51,735 nt of DNA from the NCBI RefSeq assembly GCF_017614965.1, contig NZ_WVUG01000025.1, positions 1 to 51,735 of the forward strand, in the 5' to 3' direction. The stretch is from Streptomyces griseorubiginosus. Lineage in GTDB: Bacteria > Actinomycetota > Actinomycetes > Streptomycetales > Streptomycetaceae. Position numbers and translations under genes: made by a program. Within the stretch, counting starts at the first letter, position 1. Each line of letters starts with the position of its first letter. Of the stretch, positions 43,031-50,527 are shown one piece after another. A model generated the notes under the pieces. The model was not told the origin of the DNA. It searched no databases and saw only the letters and a list, made by a program, of their open reading frames with translations.

Positions 43031-43663
43031 ATGGGGAGCATGAGCTCTCCCGAGACCGGGCCCCCGGCCGGGCCGGACGAGGTCCTGCCCGCCGTCGCGC
43101 CGCAGCTCCGCGCCCTGCGCCGGCGTGCCGCCCTCACCCTGGAGGCGGCGGCGCGCACCGCGGGGCTGTCACCGGCCCATCTCTCCCGGCTGGAGACCGG
43201 GCAGCGCCAGCCCTCACTTCCGGTGCTGCTCGCCCTCGCCCGTATCTACGGTACGACCGTCTCGGAGCTGCTCGGCGAGACGGTCGCCGAACGGGACGCC
43301 GTGGTACGCGCCGCCGACATGGAACCGACCGTCGCGGGCGGCTGGACGTACTGGCAGGCCGGTGCGTCCGGGCGCGGGATGCAGGCCCTGCGGGTGCGCG
43401 TGCCGCACGGCTCGCAGGGCGACATCGTGCGGGTGCATCCCGGCGAGGAGTGGCTGTACGTCCTCCAGGGACGGCTGCGGCTGCGCCTCGGCGACACCAC
43501 GCACCGGCTCGGACCGGGGGACAGCGCGCACTTCGACTCGCTGACCCCGCACCGGATCGCCGCCCAGGACGCCGACGGCGTCGAGCTCCTGTTCGTCCAC
43601 ACCCTGCTGCAGAGTCCTACGGCCACACTGTGCCTGGGCCCCGTCACCGGAGACATGCCATGA
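43031..43663 (+). CDS. XRE-family regulator with C-terminal cupin sensor domain
   Basis: The 210-aa protein has an N-terminal HTH at ~res 22-78 (LRALRRRAALTLEAAARTAG, then LSPAHLSRLETGQRQPSLPV) and a cupin_2 beta-barrel at ~res 115-190 (GDIVRVHPGEEWLYVLQGRL, then LGPGDSAHFDSLTPHRI). This two-domain layout is typical of small-molecule-responsive repressors such as PuuR. ATG 43031 is 12 nt after the second operator. Its site is weak, so the message may be nearly leaderless. ATG 43040 is an alternative. Its stop overlaps the start of the 41-aa membrane protein gene (ATGA), so the two form an operon. The ligand is unknown. Confidence 0.9.
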   Translation: MGSMSSPETGPPAGPDEVLPAVAPQLRALRRRAALTLEAAARTAGLSPAHLSRLETGQRQPSLPVLLALARIYGTTVSELLGETVAERDAVVRAADMEPTVAGGWTYWQAGASGRGMQALRVRVPHGSQGDIVRVHPGEEWLYVLQGRLRLRLGDTTHRLGPGDSAHFDSLTPHRIAAQDADGVELLFVHTLLQSPTATLCLGPVTGDMP

Positions 43664-43785
43664 GCAACAGCAACATGGAAGAGAAGTTCCCCCGCGCCCT
43701 GTGGGTGCGGCTGATCATCTACATCGCCGTCGGGCACCTGTTCGCGGCCTTCGTCTATCTGCTGTTCGCGGTCGGCGCCAAGTAG
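43660..43785 (+). CDS. 41-aa single-pass membrane protein (DUF6126-like)
   Basis: ATG 43660 overlaps the regulator's TGA by 4 nt. The peptide has an acidic N-terminus (MSNSNMEEKFPRALWVRL) followed by one hydrophobic helix (IIYIAVGHLFAAFVYLLFAV) and a Gly-Ala-Lys end. I recall homologues with the same EEKFPR-x-LWVRLIIY motif downstream of XRE-cupin regulators in Streptomyces, annotated DUF6126. Strict coupling to a ligand-sensing repressor suggests a small membrane effector or transporter accessory. The function is unknown. Confidence 0.75.
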   Translation: MSNSNMEEKFPRALWVRLIIYIAVGHLFAAFVYLLFAVGAK

Positions 43786-43794
43786 CCCTCACTG

Positions 43795-44592
43795 TCAGTC
43801 GAGCAGCCGCTCCCGCAGCCGCTCGCGGATCTGCGGTGTCACCCCGAGACCCTGCTCCAGATAGGCCTCGACGCCGCCCCACGTCTCCTCGATGGTCTCG
43901 AAGGCCGCCTCCAGGTATTCGACGCGCGCCTCGAACAGGGGGCTGAGCAGCTCCATGACCTCGGGGGAGTAGCCGGCGCCGGAGGAGTTGCTGCGCCGTA
44001 CCTTGTAGCGGCGGTGCTTGGCGTTGGACTCCAGGTAGTCGGCGACGATCGCCTCCCGCTCGACGCCCAGCGCGAGCAGGGTCACCGCTATGGACAGGCC
44101 AGCGCGGTCCTTGCCCGCCGCGCAGTGCATCAGCGCGGGCACGCTGTCCTCGGCGAGCGAACGCAGCACACGCGCGTGCTCGGCGGTGCGCTCCCGGATG
44201 ATCGTGCGATAGGAGACGATCATGCGGTTGGCCGCCTTGCCGTCGCCGAGGATCTCCCGCAACTGGTCGATCTCGCCGTCCCGGACCATCTTCCAGAACC
44301 CGGAGCCGTCCGCCGGATCCGTCAGCGGCAGGTTCACATTGCGCACGCCCGGCAGCTCGACGTCCGGGCCCTCCAGCTTCTGGTCCGCCGCGTTGCGGAA
44401 GTCGAAGATCGTGTGCAGTCCCAGCGAGGAGAGGAACGCGGCATCCTCCTCCGTGGCGTGCGCGAGATGGCCGCTGCGGAACAGCACTCCGTGCCGCACC
44501 CGTCGTCCGTCCGCCGTCGGAAGCCCGCCGACGTCGCGGAAGTTGCGTACGGCGGTCAGCTCGGGCTCGGTCGACGGGACCTGCTGCGTCAC
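43795..44592 (-). CDS. Tyrosine-protein phosphatase (Y_phosphatase3 family)
   Basis: The protein is 265 aa. It contains the phosphatase P-loop HCAAGKDRAG (Cys157-x5-Arg163), with general-acid candidates upstream. NFRDVGGLPTADGRRVRHGV and LFRSGHLAHAT are the N-terminal signatures of the bacterial tyrosine/serine phosphatases related to Mycobacterium PtpB. FDFRNAADQKLEGPD is the conserved DLR-like block. It probably dephosphorylates proteins or phosphoinositides. GTG 44592 has GAGGAGG at 4-5 nt, and the longer frame to 44640 is rejected on that basis. It is convergent with the small membrane protein gene (9-nt gap) and divergent from the alpha-galactosidase gene. Confidence 0.9.
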   Translation of the reverse strand: MTQQVPSTEPELTAVRNFRDVGGLPTADGRRVRHGVLFRSGHLAHATEEDAAFLSSLGLHTIFDFRNAADQKLEGPDVELPGVRNVNLPLTDPADGSGFWKMVRDGEIDQLREILGDGKAANRMIVSYRTIIRERTAEHARVLRSLAEDSVPALMHCAAGKDRAGLSIAVTLLALGVEREAIVADYLESNAKHRRYKVRRSNSSGAGYSPEVMELLSPLFEARVEYLEAAFETIEETWGGVEAYLEQGLGVTPQIRERLRERLLD

Positions 44593-44762
44593 GGGGCCTC
44601 CTCGGGGTCGGCCCCGCCGGCGCGGCTCGACGACGGGCACCTCCTCGACGATACGACATGGGTTCCCCGGGCAATGAGTTGTCCACAGGCGTTGCCGCCG
44701 AGGCCCGCGGACGTTGATGATGTTGCCGCTTGATCGGACCTGTTCGAACGTGTGAGGGCTTG

Positions 44763-46835
44763 ATGCTGGAGATCTCCGACAACGGCCGTACCTGGCTCCT
44801 GACCGGTCCGGCCAGCGGGTACGCCGTCCATCTGACCGAGGACGACGAGCTGCTGCACCTGCACTGGGGCCCGCGGATCGCGCTCGCGGACGCCGAGGCG
44901 CTCGCCGTCCGCCCGCTGCCGGTCTACCGGCCCTTCGAGTCCCCGCTGGACGGCCGCGAGGAGTACCCGGTCGAGGGCGGCCCCCGGTTCGCCCGGCCCG
45001 CCCTGTCCGTGCGCACCGAGGAGCGGCGCGGCACCGAGTGGCGTTTCGAGGCGCACGAGGCGGAGGGCGACCATCTGCGGCTGCGCTTCCGCGACGGCGG
45101 GCTCGTCATCACGCTGCACTACCGCATGCGGCACGACGTCGTGGAACGCTGGGTGAGCCTCGACAACGACGGACCGGCGCCCCTGGAGCTGCTGCGCGCC
45201 GACGCCGCCACCTGGACGCTGCCCGACCGCGAGGGCTGGCGGCTGTCCCAGCTGGACGGCCGCTGGGCCGCCGAGTCCCTGCTGACCGCCGCGCCGCTCA
45301 CCCACGGCGAGAAGGTCATCGGCAGCCGCCGCGGCCACACCGGGCACCAGCACCTGCCCTGGGTCGCCCTCGACACCGACGCCACCGAGGAGCGCGGCGA
45401 GGTCTACGGCTGCGCGCTCGGCTGGTCCGGTTCCTGGCGGATCGCGGTGGCACAGCTCCCGGACGCACGGGTGCAGATCACCGGCGGCGCCGGGTACGAC
45501 GACTCCGGGCTGCTGCTCCTGGGCGCCGGGGAGTCGTACACCACCCCCGTCTTCGCCGGGCTGTGGAGCGACGGCGGCTTCGGCGGCGCGAGCCGCGCCT
45601 GGCACGCCTACCAGCGCGCCTACGTCATCCCCGACGCGGACCGGGACCGGCCGGTGCTGTTCAACTCCTGGGAGGCCACGGAGTTCGACATCTCCGAGGA
45701 GCAGCAGGGGGCGCTCGCCCGCCGGGCCGCCGGCATCGGCGTCGAGCTGTTCGTCGTCGACGACGGCTGGTTCGGCAAGCGCACCAGCGACCGGGCCGGG
45801 CTCGGCGACTGGACGCCCAACCCCGACCGCTTCCCCAAGGGCCTCGCGCCGCTCGCCGACTACGTGCACGCCCTCGGCATGCAGTTCGGCATCTGGGTCG
45901 AGCCCGAGATGGTCAACCCGGACAGCGACCTCTACCGCGCCCACCCCGACTGGGTGCAGTTCCAGCCGGGCCGCAGGCGCACGGAGTTCCGCAACCAGCT
46001 CGTACTGAACCTGGCCCGCGAGGACGTCCAGGAGTACCTCTGGGAGCAACTGGACACGCTCCTGTCCAGCGCCTCCATCGACTACGTCAAGTGGGACTTC
46101 AACCGCTGCTTCACCGACGCCGGCTGGCCCGGCGACCCCTACCCGCAGCGCCTGTGGGTCGACCACGTCCGCGCGCTGTACGCGCTGCTGGACCGGCTGC
46201 GGGCGGCCCACCCGGACGTCGTCTTCGAGTCCTGCTCGGGCGGTGGCGGCCGGATCGACCTCGGCATCATGAGCCGTACCGACCAGGTGTGGACCTCCGA
46301 CAACACCGACCCGCTCGACCGGCTCGCCATCCAGCACGGCTTCAGCCAGATCCATCCCGCGCGCGTGATGGCCGCCTGGGTCACCGACAGCCCCAACACC
46401 CAGCTCAACGACCGGGTCAGCTCCCTGCGCTTCCGGTTCGTCAGCGCCATGGCGGGTGTGCTGGGCGTCGGCGGAGACCTCACCCAGTGGACCGAGGAAG
46501 AGCTCGCCGAGGCCGGTGACTGGGTGAGCCTCTACAAGGAGATCCGGCCCCTGGTGCAGCACGGCGACCTCCACCGGCTGCGGCCCCCGACGGGCGGGCT
46601 CAGCGCCGTGCAGTACGTGCGCGGGGACGAGTCGGTCGTCCTGGCCTGGCTCCAGGCGCAGAGCTACGGCGAGCCCGTGCCGGCCCTGCGGCTGCGCGGA
46701 CTCGACCCGACAGCCTCCTACGAATCCCCTGAAACGGGCGAAATTCACCGCGGGGCCGTACTGCTGCATCACGGACTGGACACCGGGCTGCGCGGGGACC
46801 TCGATGCGAAAGTCATCCGACTGCGCCGTATCTGA
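44763..46835 (+). CDS. GH36-family alpha-galactosidase
   Basis: The 690-aa protein has a beta-sandwich N-terminal domain (~res 1-300), a TIM barrel, and a short C-terminal beta domain. The catalytic nucleophile is Asp445 in YVKWDFNRCF and the acid/base is Asp513 in WTSDNTDPLDR, preceded by the substrate loop ESCSGGGGRIDLG. FVVDDGWFGKRTSDRAGLGD and FGIWVEPEMVNPDSDLYRAHP are GH36 hallmarks. It hydrolyses alpha-1,6-galactosides such as melibiose and raffinose. No signal peptide is present, so it acts inside the cell on imported sugars. ATG 44763 follows GAGGG, and the palindrome GTTCGAAC (44742-44749) lies just upstream. No sugar-transport genes are adjacent. Confidence 0.95.
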   Translation: MLEISDNGRTWLLTGPASGYAVHLTEDDELLHLHWGPRIALADAEALAVRPLPVYRPFESPLDGREEYPVEGGPRFARPALSVRTEERRGTEWRFEAHEAEGDHLRLRFRDGGLVITLHYRMRHDVVERWVSLDNDGPAPLELLRADAATWTLPDREGWRLSQLDGRWAAESLLTAAPLTHGEKVIGSRRGHTGHQHLPWVALDTDATEERGEVYGCALGWSGSWRIAVAQLPDARVQITGGAGYDDSGLLLLGAGESYTTPVFAGLWSDGGFGGASRAWHAYQRAYVIPDADRDRPVLFNSWEATEFDISEEQQGALARRAAGIGVELFVVDDGWFGKRTSDRAGLGDWTPNPDRFPKGLAPLADYVHALGMQFGIWVEPEMVNPDSDLYRAHPDWVQFQPGRRRTEFRNQLVLNLAREDVQEYLWEQLDTLLSSASIDYVKWDFNRCFTDAGWPGDPYPQRLWVDHVRALYALLDRLRAAHPDVVFESCSGGGGRIDLGIMSRTDQVWTSDNTDPLDRLAIQHGFSQIHPARVMAAWVTDSPNTQLNDRVSSLRFRFVSAMAGVLGVGGDLTQWTEEELAEAGDWVSLYKEIRPLVQHGDLHRLRPPTGGLSAVQYVRGDESVVLAWLQAQSYGEPVPALRLRGLDPTASYESPETGEIHRGAVLLHHGLDTGLRGDLDAKVIRLRRI

Positions 46836-46893
46836 GTCTTCTGTCCGAATTGACGTCTTCATTCCAACTCGCTCTGGAATGGGGAATGCTGGA

Positions 46894-46931
46894 GCACCGT
46901 CACGTGAGGAGCGTCATATCCGTGACGGTGC
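46894..46931 (+). terminator. Hairpin downstream of the alpha-galactosidase gene
   Basis: GCACCGTCACG (46894-46904) pairs perfectly over 11 bp with CGTGACGGTGC (46921-46931), loop 16 nt, 58 nt after the stop. It is a probable terminator. Confidence 0.6.
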
Positions 46932-46997
46932 GTGGCACGTCATGTTCACGTAATTCATAAGGGTTTCAAGGGGCTTTGGACAAAGGCGTGGAACTGT

Positions 46998-47022
46998 AAT
47001 TCACGGAGGGTGACCGTGAATT
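46998..47022. repeat. 9-bp inverted repeat upstream of the peptidase promoter
   Basis: AATTCACGG (46998-47006) and CCGTGAATT (47014-47022) are perfect inverted copies with a 7-nt spacer, 44 nt before the candidate -35 at 47066. The AT-rich ends and short spacer suggest a protein operator rather than a terminator. The regulator is not identifiable. Confidence 0.45.
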
Positions 47023-47065
47023 CCCGCAGTCGATCAACAGAAACGCATGCGCAGGGAACCGCCGC

Positions 47066-47095
47066 TTGTCCCTTTGCGTCCTGGTCGCTTACGTT
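47066..47095 (+). promoter_or_regulatory. Candidate promoter for the riboswitch-controlled M23 gene
   Basis: TTGTCC (47066-47071) and TACGTT (47090-47095) are 18 nt apart, a fair match to the vegetative sigma consensus. The predicted start near 47102 lies about 25 nt before the riboswitch P1 stem. Confidence 0.45.
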
Positions 47096-47126
47096 CGCCA
47101 CCAATCCGGACGGACGCCCAGTCCTG

Positions 47127-47290
47127 CCGCCGCCCGGAGCCCGCACAACTCACCCGTGAACGGCAGGAGCGGGGGACCCACAGGTACGACGCCTGTTCCG
47201 GTCTCCGGAACGGCTAGGGGTAAAGCCGCGCCGAAAACGCGGCCGGGCATCTCCAGCCCGCACCCGACAGCTCACCTCGCAGGCGACGGA
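47127..47290 (+). promoter_or_regulatory. Cyclic di-AMP riboswitch (ydaO/yuaA class)
   Basis: Conserved ydaO elements appear in order: AGCGGGGGACCCA (47168-47180), TAGGGGTAAA (47215-47224), and ACCCGACAGCTCACCTCGC (47262-47280) running into AGGC. P1 can form between CCGCCGCC (47127-47134) and GGCGACGG (47282-47289) with one mismatch. This RNA class binds c-di-AMP and usually switches downstream cell-wall or potassium genes off. It is known in front of Streptomyces resuscitation-promoting and cell-wall hydrolase genes. Here the 3' P1 strand runs straight into the GGAGAGG ribosome-binding site of the M23 gene. Exact 5' boundary is approximate. Confidence 0.9.
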
Positions 47291-47302
47291 GAGGAATTCG
47301 CC

Positions 47303-48256
47303 ATGCCCGCGAAGGGTAAGCACCGCCGCCCGAAGCCCAAGCGCTTCACCCGCTCCATTGCCGTCGCCGGAACCGGCGGCGCCGCTCTCGCCGTCCCGCT
47401 CATAGGGGCCACCGGAGCCCACGCGGCCACCGCGCAGTCGGCTTCCCAGTCGATTTCCGAAAAGACCGTCCAGTCGCTTCCGGTCGCCGAGAAGAAGGCG
47501 ACCGAGAAGAAGGCGAACGCCAACAACACGGGTGTGCGCACCTATTCGGTCCGGGCCGGCGACTATCTCGCGAAGATCGCCGACGAGCAGCACGTCCGGG
47601 GCGGCTGGCAGAAGCTGTACGCGGACAACCGGCAGGCCGTCGGCGACGATCCGTCGCTGATCCACCCGGGCCTCAAGCTCACCCTCGGCGGCAAGGCGAC
47701 GACCGGCGCCACCAAGTCCTCCACCTCCGCTGCTTCTTCCTCTTCCTCGTCGAGCGCTTCCTCCTCGTCGAAGGCGTCGAAGGCGTCGAACGACTCGAAG
47801 GCGTCGAAGGCGACGAAGGCCACCCAGACCGCCGAGTCGACCAGCACCGGCTTCACTCTCCCGGTGACCGGCGGAACCATCGGCACCGGCTACCACGTCG
47901 CCGGCAGCATGTGGTCCAGCGGCTACCACACCGGCGTCGACTTCGTCGTCCCGACCGGCACCCCGGTCAAGGCCGTGGGCGCGGGCACCGTCGTCACCGC
48001 CGGATGGGGCGGCGCGTACGGCAACCAGGTCGTCATCAAGCTCACCGACGGCCACTACGCGCAGTACGGCCACCTCTCCCAGATCTCCGTCTCGGTCGGC
48101 CAGAGTGTGAGCGCGGGCCAGCAGCTGGGTCTTTCCGGCGCGACCGGCAACGTGACCGGCCCGCACCTGCACTTCGAGATCCGCACCACGCCGGACTACG
48201 GCTCCGACGTGGACCCGGTCGCCTACCTCCGTTCCAAGGGCGTCGCCGTCGGCTGA
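47303..48256 (+). CDS. Secreted LysM and M23 metallopeptidase (peptidoglycan hydrolase)
   Basis: The protein is 317 aa. A basic N-terminus and signal peptide (KGKHRRPKPKRFTRSIAVAG, then a hydrophobic run to GAHAAT) lead to a LysM domain at ~res 78-130 (YSVRAGDYLAKIADEQHVRG). A Ser/Lys/Ala-rich flexible linker (~res 135-178) follows, then a C-terminal lysostaphin-type M23 peptidase. Its zinc ligands are in YHTGVDF (HxxxD) and HLHFEI (HxH). It should bind and cleave peptidoglycan cross-links during growth or germination. ATG 47303 has GGAGAGG at 8 nt, abutting the c-di-AMP riboswitch. It is followed by a strong terminator, so it is monocistronic. Confidence 0.95.
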   Translation: MPAKGKHRRPKPKRFTRSIAVAGTGGAALAVPLIGATGAHAATAQSASQSISEKTVQSLPVAEKKATEKKANANNTGVRTYSVRAGDYLAKIADEQHVRGGWQKLYADNRQAVGDDPSLIHPGLKLTLGGKATTGATKSSTSAASSSSSSSASSSSKASKASNDSKASKATKATQTAESTSTGFTLPVTGGTIGTGYHVAGSMWSSGYHTGVDFVVPTGTPVKAVGAGTVVTAGWGGAYGNQVVIKLTDGHYAQYGHLSQISVSVGQSVSAGQQLGLSGATGNVTGPHLHFEIRTTPDYGSDVDPVAYLRSKGVAVG

Positions 48257-48286
48257 CCCCCCGCCGACCGCGCGCCCGACACGCCG

Positions 48287-48324
48287 CCGAAGGCCGGACC
48301 TCGATCCCCGGGTCCGGCCTTCGG
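48287..48324 (+). terminator. Strong terminator after the M23 gene
   Basis: CCGAAGGCCGGACC (48287-48300) pairs perfectly over 14 bp with GGTCCGGCCTTCGG (48311-48324), loop 10 nt, followed by the T-rich TGTTGTGG. Confidence 0.85.
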
Positions 48325-48345
48325 TGTTGTGGTCGTGCGTGGCGA

Positions 48346-48357
48346 TTGACGCGTCAA
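48346..48357. promoter_or_regulatory. Perfect 12-bp palindrome upstream of the SGNH hydrolase gene
   Basis: TTGACGCGTCAA is fully self-complementary and includes a TTGAC on each strand. It lies 111 nt upstream of the ATG. Further down, TTGGGC (48386-48391) and TTATCT (48408-48413) are 16 nt apart and may form the promoter. The palindrome is a candidate operator. Confidence 0.4.
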
Positions 48358-48467
48358 CATCGGTGATCCGAGAGTTATTCCTGCCTTGGGCAACCCTTTG
48401 GCGTGGCTTATCTCACCGACCGTCAACCCTTTCTTACGGTCGCGTAGGTCACATTCGAAGGTGAATC

Positions 48468-49304
48468 ATGGCCGCCGTGGCAGACGATTCGAAAAGTGAC
48501 AGCAGAGACAGCAATGCAGTGATCGGGTCGTACGTCGCGGTGGGGGACAGCTTCACCGAGGGCGTCGGCGATCCCGGCCCCGACGGAGCCATGGTCGGCT
48601 GGGCGGACCGGTTCGCCGTGCTGCTGGCGGACCGGCGGCCCGAGGGCGACTTCGCCTACGCCAACCTCGCCGTGCGCGGCAAGCTGCTCGACCAGATCGT
48701 GGCGGACCAGGTCCCGCAGGCCGAGGAACTCGCCCCGGACCTGGTCTCCTTCTGTGCCGGCGGCAACGACATCATCCGGCCCGGCACCGACCCGGACGAT
48801 GTCGCCGAGCGCTTCGAGCGCGCGGTCGCCCGGCTCACCCGGGCCGCCGGCACCGTCATGGTCACGACCGGCTTCGACACCCGTGGCGTGCCCGTGCTCA
48901 AGCACCTGCGCGGCAAGATCGCCACCTACAACGGACATGTCCGGGCCATCGCCGACCGGTACGGCTGTCCCGTGCTCGACCTGTGGTCCCTCAAGACCGT
49001 GCAGGACCGCAGGGCCTGGGACGACGACCGGCTGCACCTCTCACCCGAGGGGCACACGCGCGTGGCGCTGCGCGCGGGTCAGGTCCTCGGCCTGGAGGTC
49101 CCGGCCGACCCGGACCAGCCCTGGCCCCCGCTGCCGCCGCGCGGCACCCTCGAGGTGCGGCGGGACGACGTGCACTGGGCGCGCGAGTACCTGGTGCCGT
49201 GGATCGGGCGCCGGCTGCGCGGGGAGTCCTCGGGCGACCATGTGACGGCCAAGGGAGCGCTGTCGCCGGACGACATCAAGATGCGGATCGCCCCGGTGGC
49301 CTGA
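48468..49304 (+). CDS. SGNH/GDSL-family hydrolase
   Basis: The 278-aa esterase/lipase-fold protein has block I GDSFTEGVGDP (nucleophile Ser28), block II around ANLAVRGK, block III AGGNDI, and block V DRLHLSPEGH containing the catalytic Asp and His. No signal peptide is visible in the polar N-terminus (DDSKSDSRDSNAV), so it is probably cytoplasmic. The ester substrate is unknown. ATG 48468 has GAAGGTG at 4 nt. It is convergent with the TetR gene with a 19-nt gap. Confidence 0.92.
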   Translation: MAAVADDSKSDSRDSNAVIGSYVAVGDSFTEGVGDPGPDGAMVGWADRFAVLLADRRPEGDFAYANLAVRGKLLDQIVADQVPQAEELAPDLVSFCAGGNDIIRPGTDPDDVAERFERAVARLTRAAGTVMVTTGFDTRGVPVLKHLRGKIATYNGHVRAIADRYGCPVLDLWSLKTVQDRRAWDDDRLHLSPEGHTRVALRAGQVLGLEVPADPDQPWPPLPPRGTLEVRRDDVHWAREYLVPWIGRRLRGESSGDHVTAKGALSPDDIKMRIAPVA

Positions 49305-49323
49305 GAGCGACGCGTGCGGGAGG

Positions 49324-49944
49324 TCACCGCTCCGGCGCGGTCAACGCCTCCCGCTCGAGCCCCAGTTCGCCGGCCAGCGCCTCGTCCACCCACTCCTGGG
49401 CGCGGGCCCGTGACACCGCGCCCGGGTAGGACGTCAGCTGGACGGCGAGCCCGTCCAGCAGGGCCGTCAGCCGCAGGGCCGTGCCCATCGGGTCGGGGCA
49501 GCGGAACTCACCGGCGGCCACGCCCTCGGCGATGACCTCGGCCAGCGCCGCCTTCCACCGCCGGTCGAGGTCACGGGTGACCTCCTGCAGCACGGGTTCG
49601 CGCAGGGCGGCCGCCCAGCCCTCGATCCACAGCCGCCAGCCCTTGGCCTGTCCGGTCGGCGCGTACCAGCGCACGGCCGAGCGCAGCCGCCGCAGCGCCG
49701 TGGTGCGCCGGCCGAGCAGCTTGCGCAGATGGGCCAGGTCGTCCTCCGCCGCGTGGGTGAACGCGGCGGCCACCAGCTTCTCCTTGGTCGAGAAGTGATA
49801 CAGCACCAGCGCGTTGCTCACGCCGAGCGCCGAGGCCACGTCGGCGATCCTGACCGCCGCCACGCCCCGCGCCTCGATCTGCTCGATGGCGGCCCGCAGC
49901 AACTCCTCACGCCGCTCCGCCACGCTCAACCGCACTCTCGCCAC
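49324..49944 (-). CDS. TetR/AcrR-family transcriptional regulator (BetI-like)
   Basis: The protein is 206 aa. The N-terminal HTH at ~res 10-57 (RREELLRAAIEQIEARGVAA, then VRIADVASALGVSNALVLYHF, STKEKLVAAAF) is a textbook TetR domain. The C-terminal ~145 residues are helical and of the BetI-type C-terminal family, with conserved RLWIEGWAAALREP. GTG 49944 is taken as the start, and GTG 49935 is possible. It lies 9 nt downstream of the ABM-like gene on the same strand and is probably co-transcribed with it. The effector is unknown. Confidence 0.9.
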   Translation of the reverse strand: MARVRLSVAERREELLRAAIEQIEARGVAAVRIADVASALGVSNALVLYHFSTKEKLVAAAFTHAAEDDLAHLRKLLGRRTTALRRLRSAVRWYAPTGQAKGWRLWIEGWAAALREPVLQEVTRDLDRRWKAALAEVIAEGVAAGEFRCPDPMGTALRLTALLDGLAVQLTSYPGAVSRARAQEWVDEALAGELGLEREALTAPER

Positions 49945-49953
49945 GCGGTCACC

Positions 49954-50280
49954 CTATTCCGTCGCCGCTGATGGCGCGGGGTCGGGCCGCTGTCCGACCA
50001 GTTCAACCGGGTACAGCTCGGTCCGCGCGACCGCCGCGTCGCGCTCGCCGGCCAGGGCGGTGCGCCGCCCGTCCGCCATGAAGGTGTCGAAACCGGCCCG
50101 CGAGTTGAACTCGATCAGCTGGATCTCGTCCGGACGCCCGTCGGCGCCGTCGGCGCGGGCCCGCTGCAGCACCCGCCCGCCGTGCTCGCCCAGCAGCGCC
50201 AGCACCTTGTCCTCGTACGCGCCCAGGGCCTCGCCGGCACCCGGCCGGGCCCACAGCAGACAACACAGTCGAACCGTCAC
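49954..50280 (-). CDS. Small dimeric alpha/beta-barrel protein (ABM/DUF1330-like)
   Basis: A 108-aa protein with ferredoxin-like topology: VRLCCLLWARPGAGEALGAY (strand, helix), VLALLGEHGGRVLQRARAD, PDEIQLIEFNSRAGFDTFMA (the I-x-F-x-S-x2-x-F block of DUF1330 proteins) and a final helix/strand. Such dimeric alpha-beta barrel proteins include antibiotic-biosynthesis-type monooxygenases and stress proteins. Catalytic residues are not identifiable. GTG 50280 is the start. It shares an operon with the TetR regulator (9-nt gap). Confidence 0.75.
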   Translation of the reverse strand: MTVRLCCLLWARPGAGEALGAYEDKVLALLGEHGGRVLQRARADGADGRPDEIQLIEFNSRAGFDTFMADGRRTALAGERDAAVARTELYPVELVGQRPDPAPSAATE

Positions 50281-50291
50281 GCCGCCCGACC

Positions 50292-50458
50292 CTATCCGGC
50301 CCCCAGCACGCCGTGCGCGTCCAGAGCGAGCGCCCTACCGGGGTGCACCAGCAGGGGATCGACCCCCAGTTCGGCCAGTTCCGGATGCTCCGCCGCCAGC
50401 CGGTCAGCAGGGGCGCGTGGCGCAGTTCCAGGAGAAGAGCACGCGCGTGTGCGTGGGT
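50292..50458 (-). pseudogene. Remnant of an ATP-grasp acyl-CoA synthetase (ADP-forming type), C-terminal end
   Basis: On the minus strand two out-of-frame pieces read like the C-terminus of NDP-forming acyl-CoA synthetase ATP-grasp domains. Bases 50458-50399 encode RALLLELRHAPLLTG, and 50399-50292 encode LAAEHPELAELGVDPLLVHP, then GRALALDA, ending at TAG. In intact proteins these blocks are separated by ~25-30 residues and the E-L-D/G-V-N/D-P-L-L-V strand is diagnostic. Here they are fused by a deletion that shifts frame, and nothing upstream continues the gene. The family assignment is from memory of the motif, with moderate confidence. Confidence 0.5.
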
Positions 50459-50470
50459 GGTGAACCGGCG

Positions 50471-50501
50471 GGGCGGGGGCCTCGGCGCGCCACCCCCGCC
50501 C
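50471..50501 (-). terminator. Hairpin downstream of the dehydrogenase gene
   Basis: GGGCGGGGG (50471-50479) pairs over 9 bp with CCCCCGCCC (50493-50501), loop 13 nt, 26 nt past the dehydrogenase stop on the minus strand. Confidence 0.6.
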
Positions 50502-50527
50502 GGTCTGTCACAGGCCGGGTCGGGGTG

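Larger units (their letters stand above)
46836..47126 (+). other. Gene-free leader/terminator interval
   Basis: No coding sequence is credible here, and the GC content is visibly lower than in flanking genes. It holds a small dyad ATTCCA-N8-TGGAAT (46861-46880), the 11-bp hairpin 46894-46931, the dyad at 46998-47022 and a promoter candidate at 47066-47095 that would drive the riboswitch-led peptidase gene. Confidence 0.6.

Noticed and set aside
37339..43158. 1939-codon antisense open frame on the minus strand
   Set aside because: It runs opposite dxs, hpnO and the repeat protein, is low-complexity Arg/Gly/Ala/Val, and exists because G/C-rich third positions remove stops from the complementary frame.
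46932..47159. 75-codon plus-strand ORF in the alpha-galactosidase/M23 gap
   Set aside because: It covers the promoter and the riboswitch start, has no ribosome-binding site or homology-like pattern, and the region shows non-coding composition.
47701..47830. Repeat array in the M23 gene (TCGAAGGCG units)
   Set aside because: It is in frame and encodes the Ser/Lys/Ala linker between LysM and M23; it is a low-complexity protein linker, not a DNA element.
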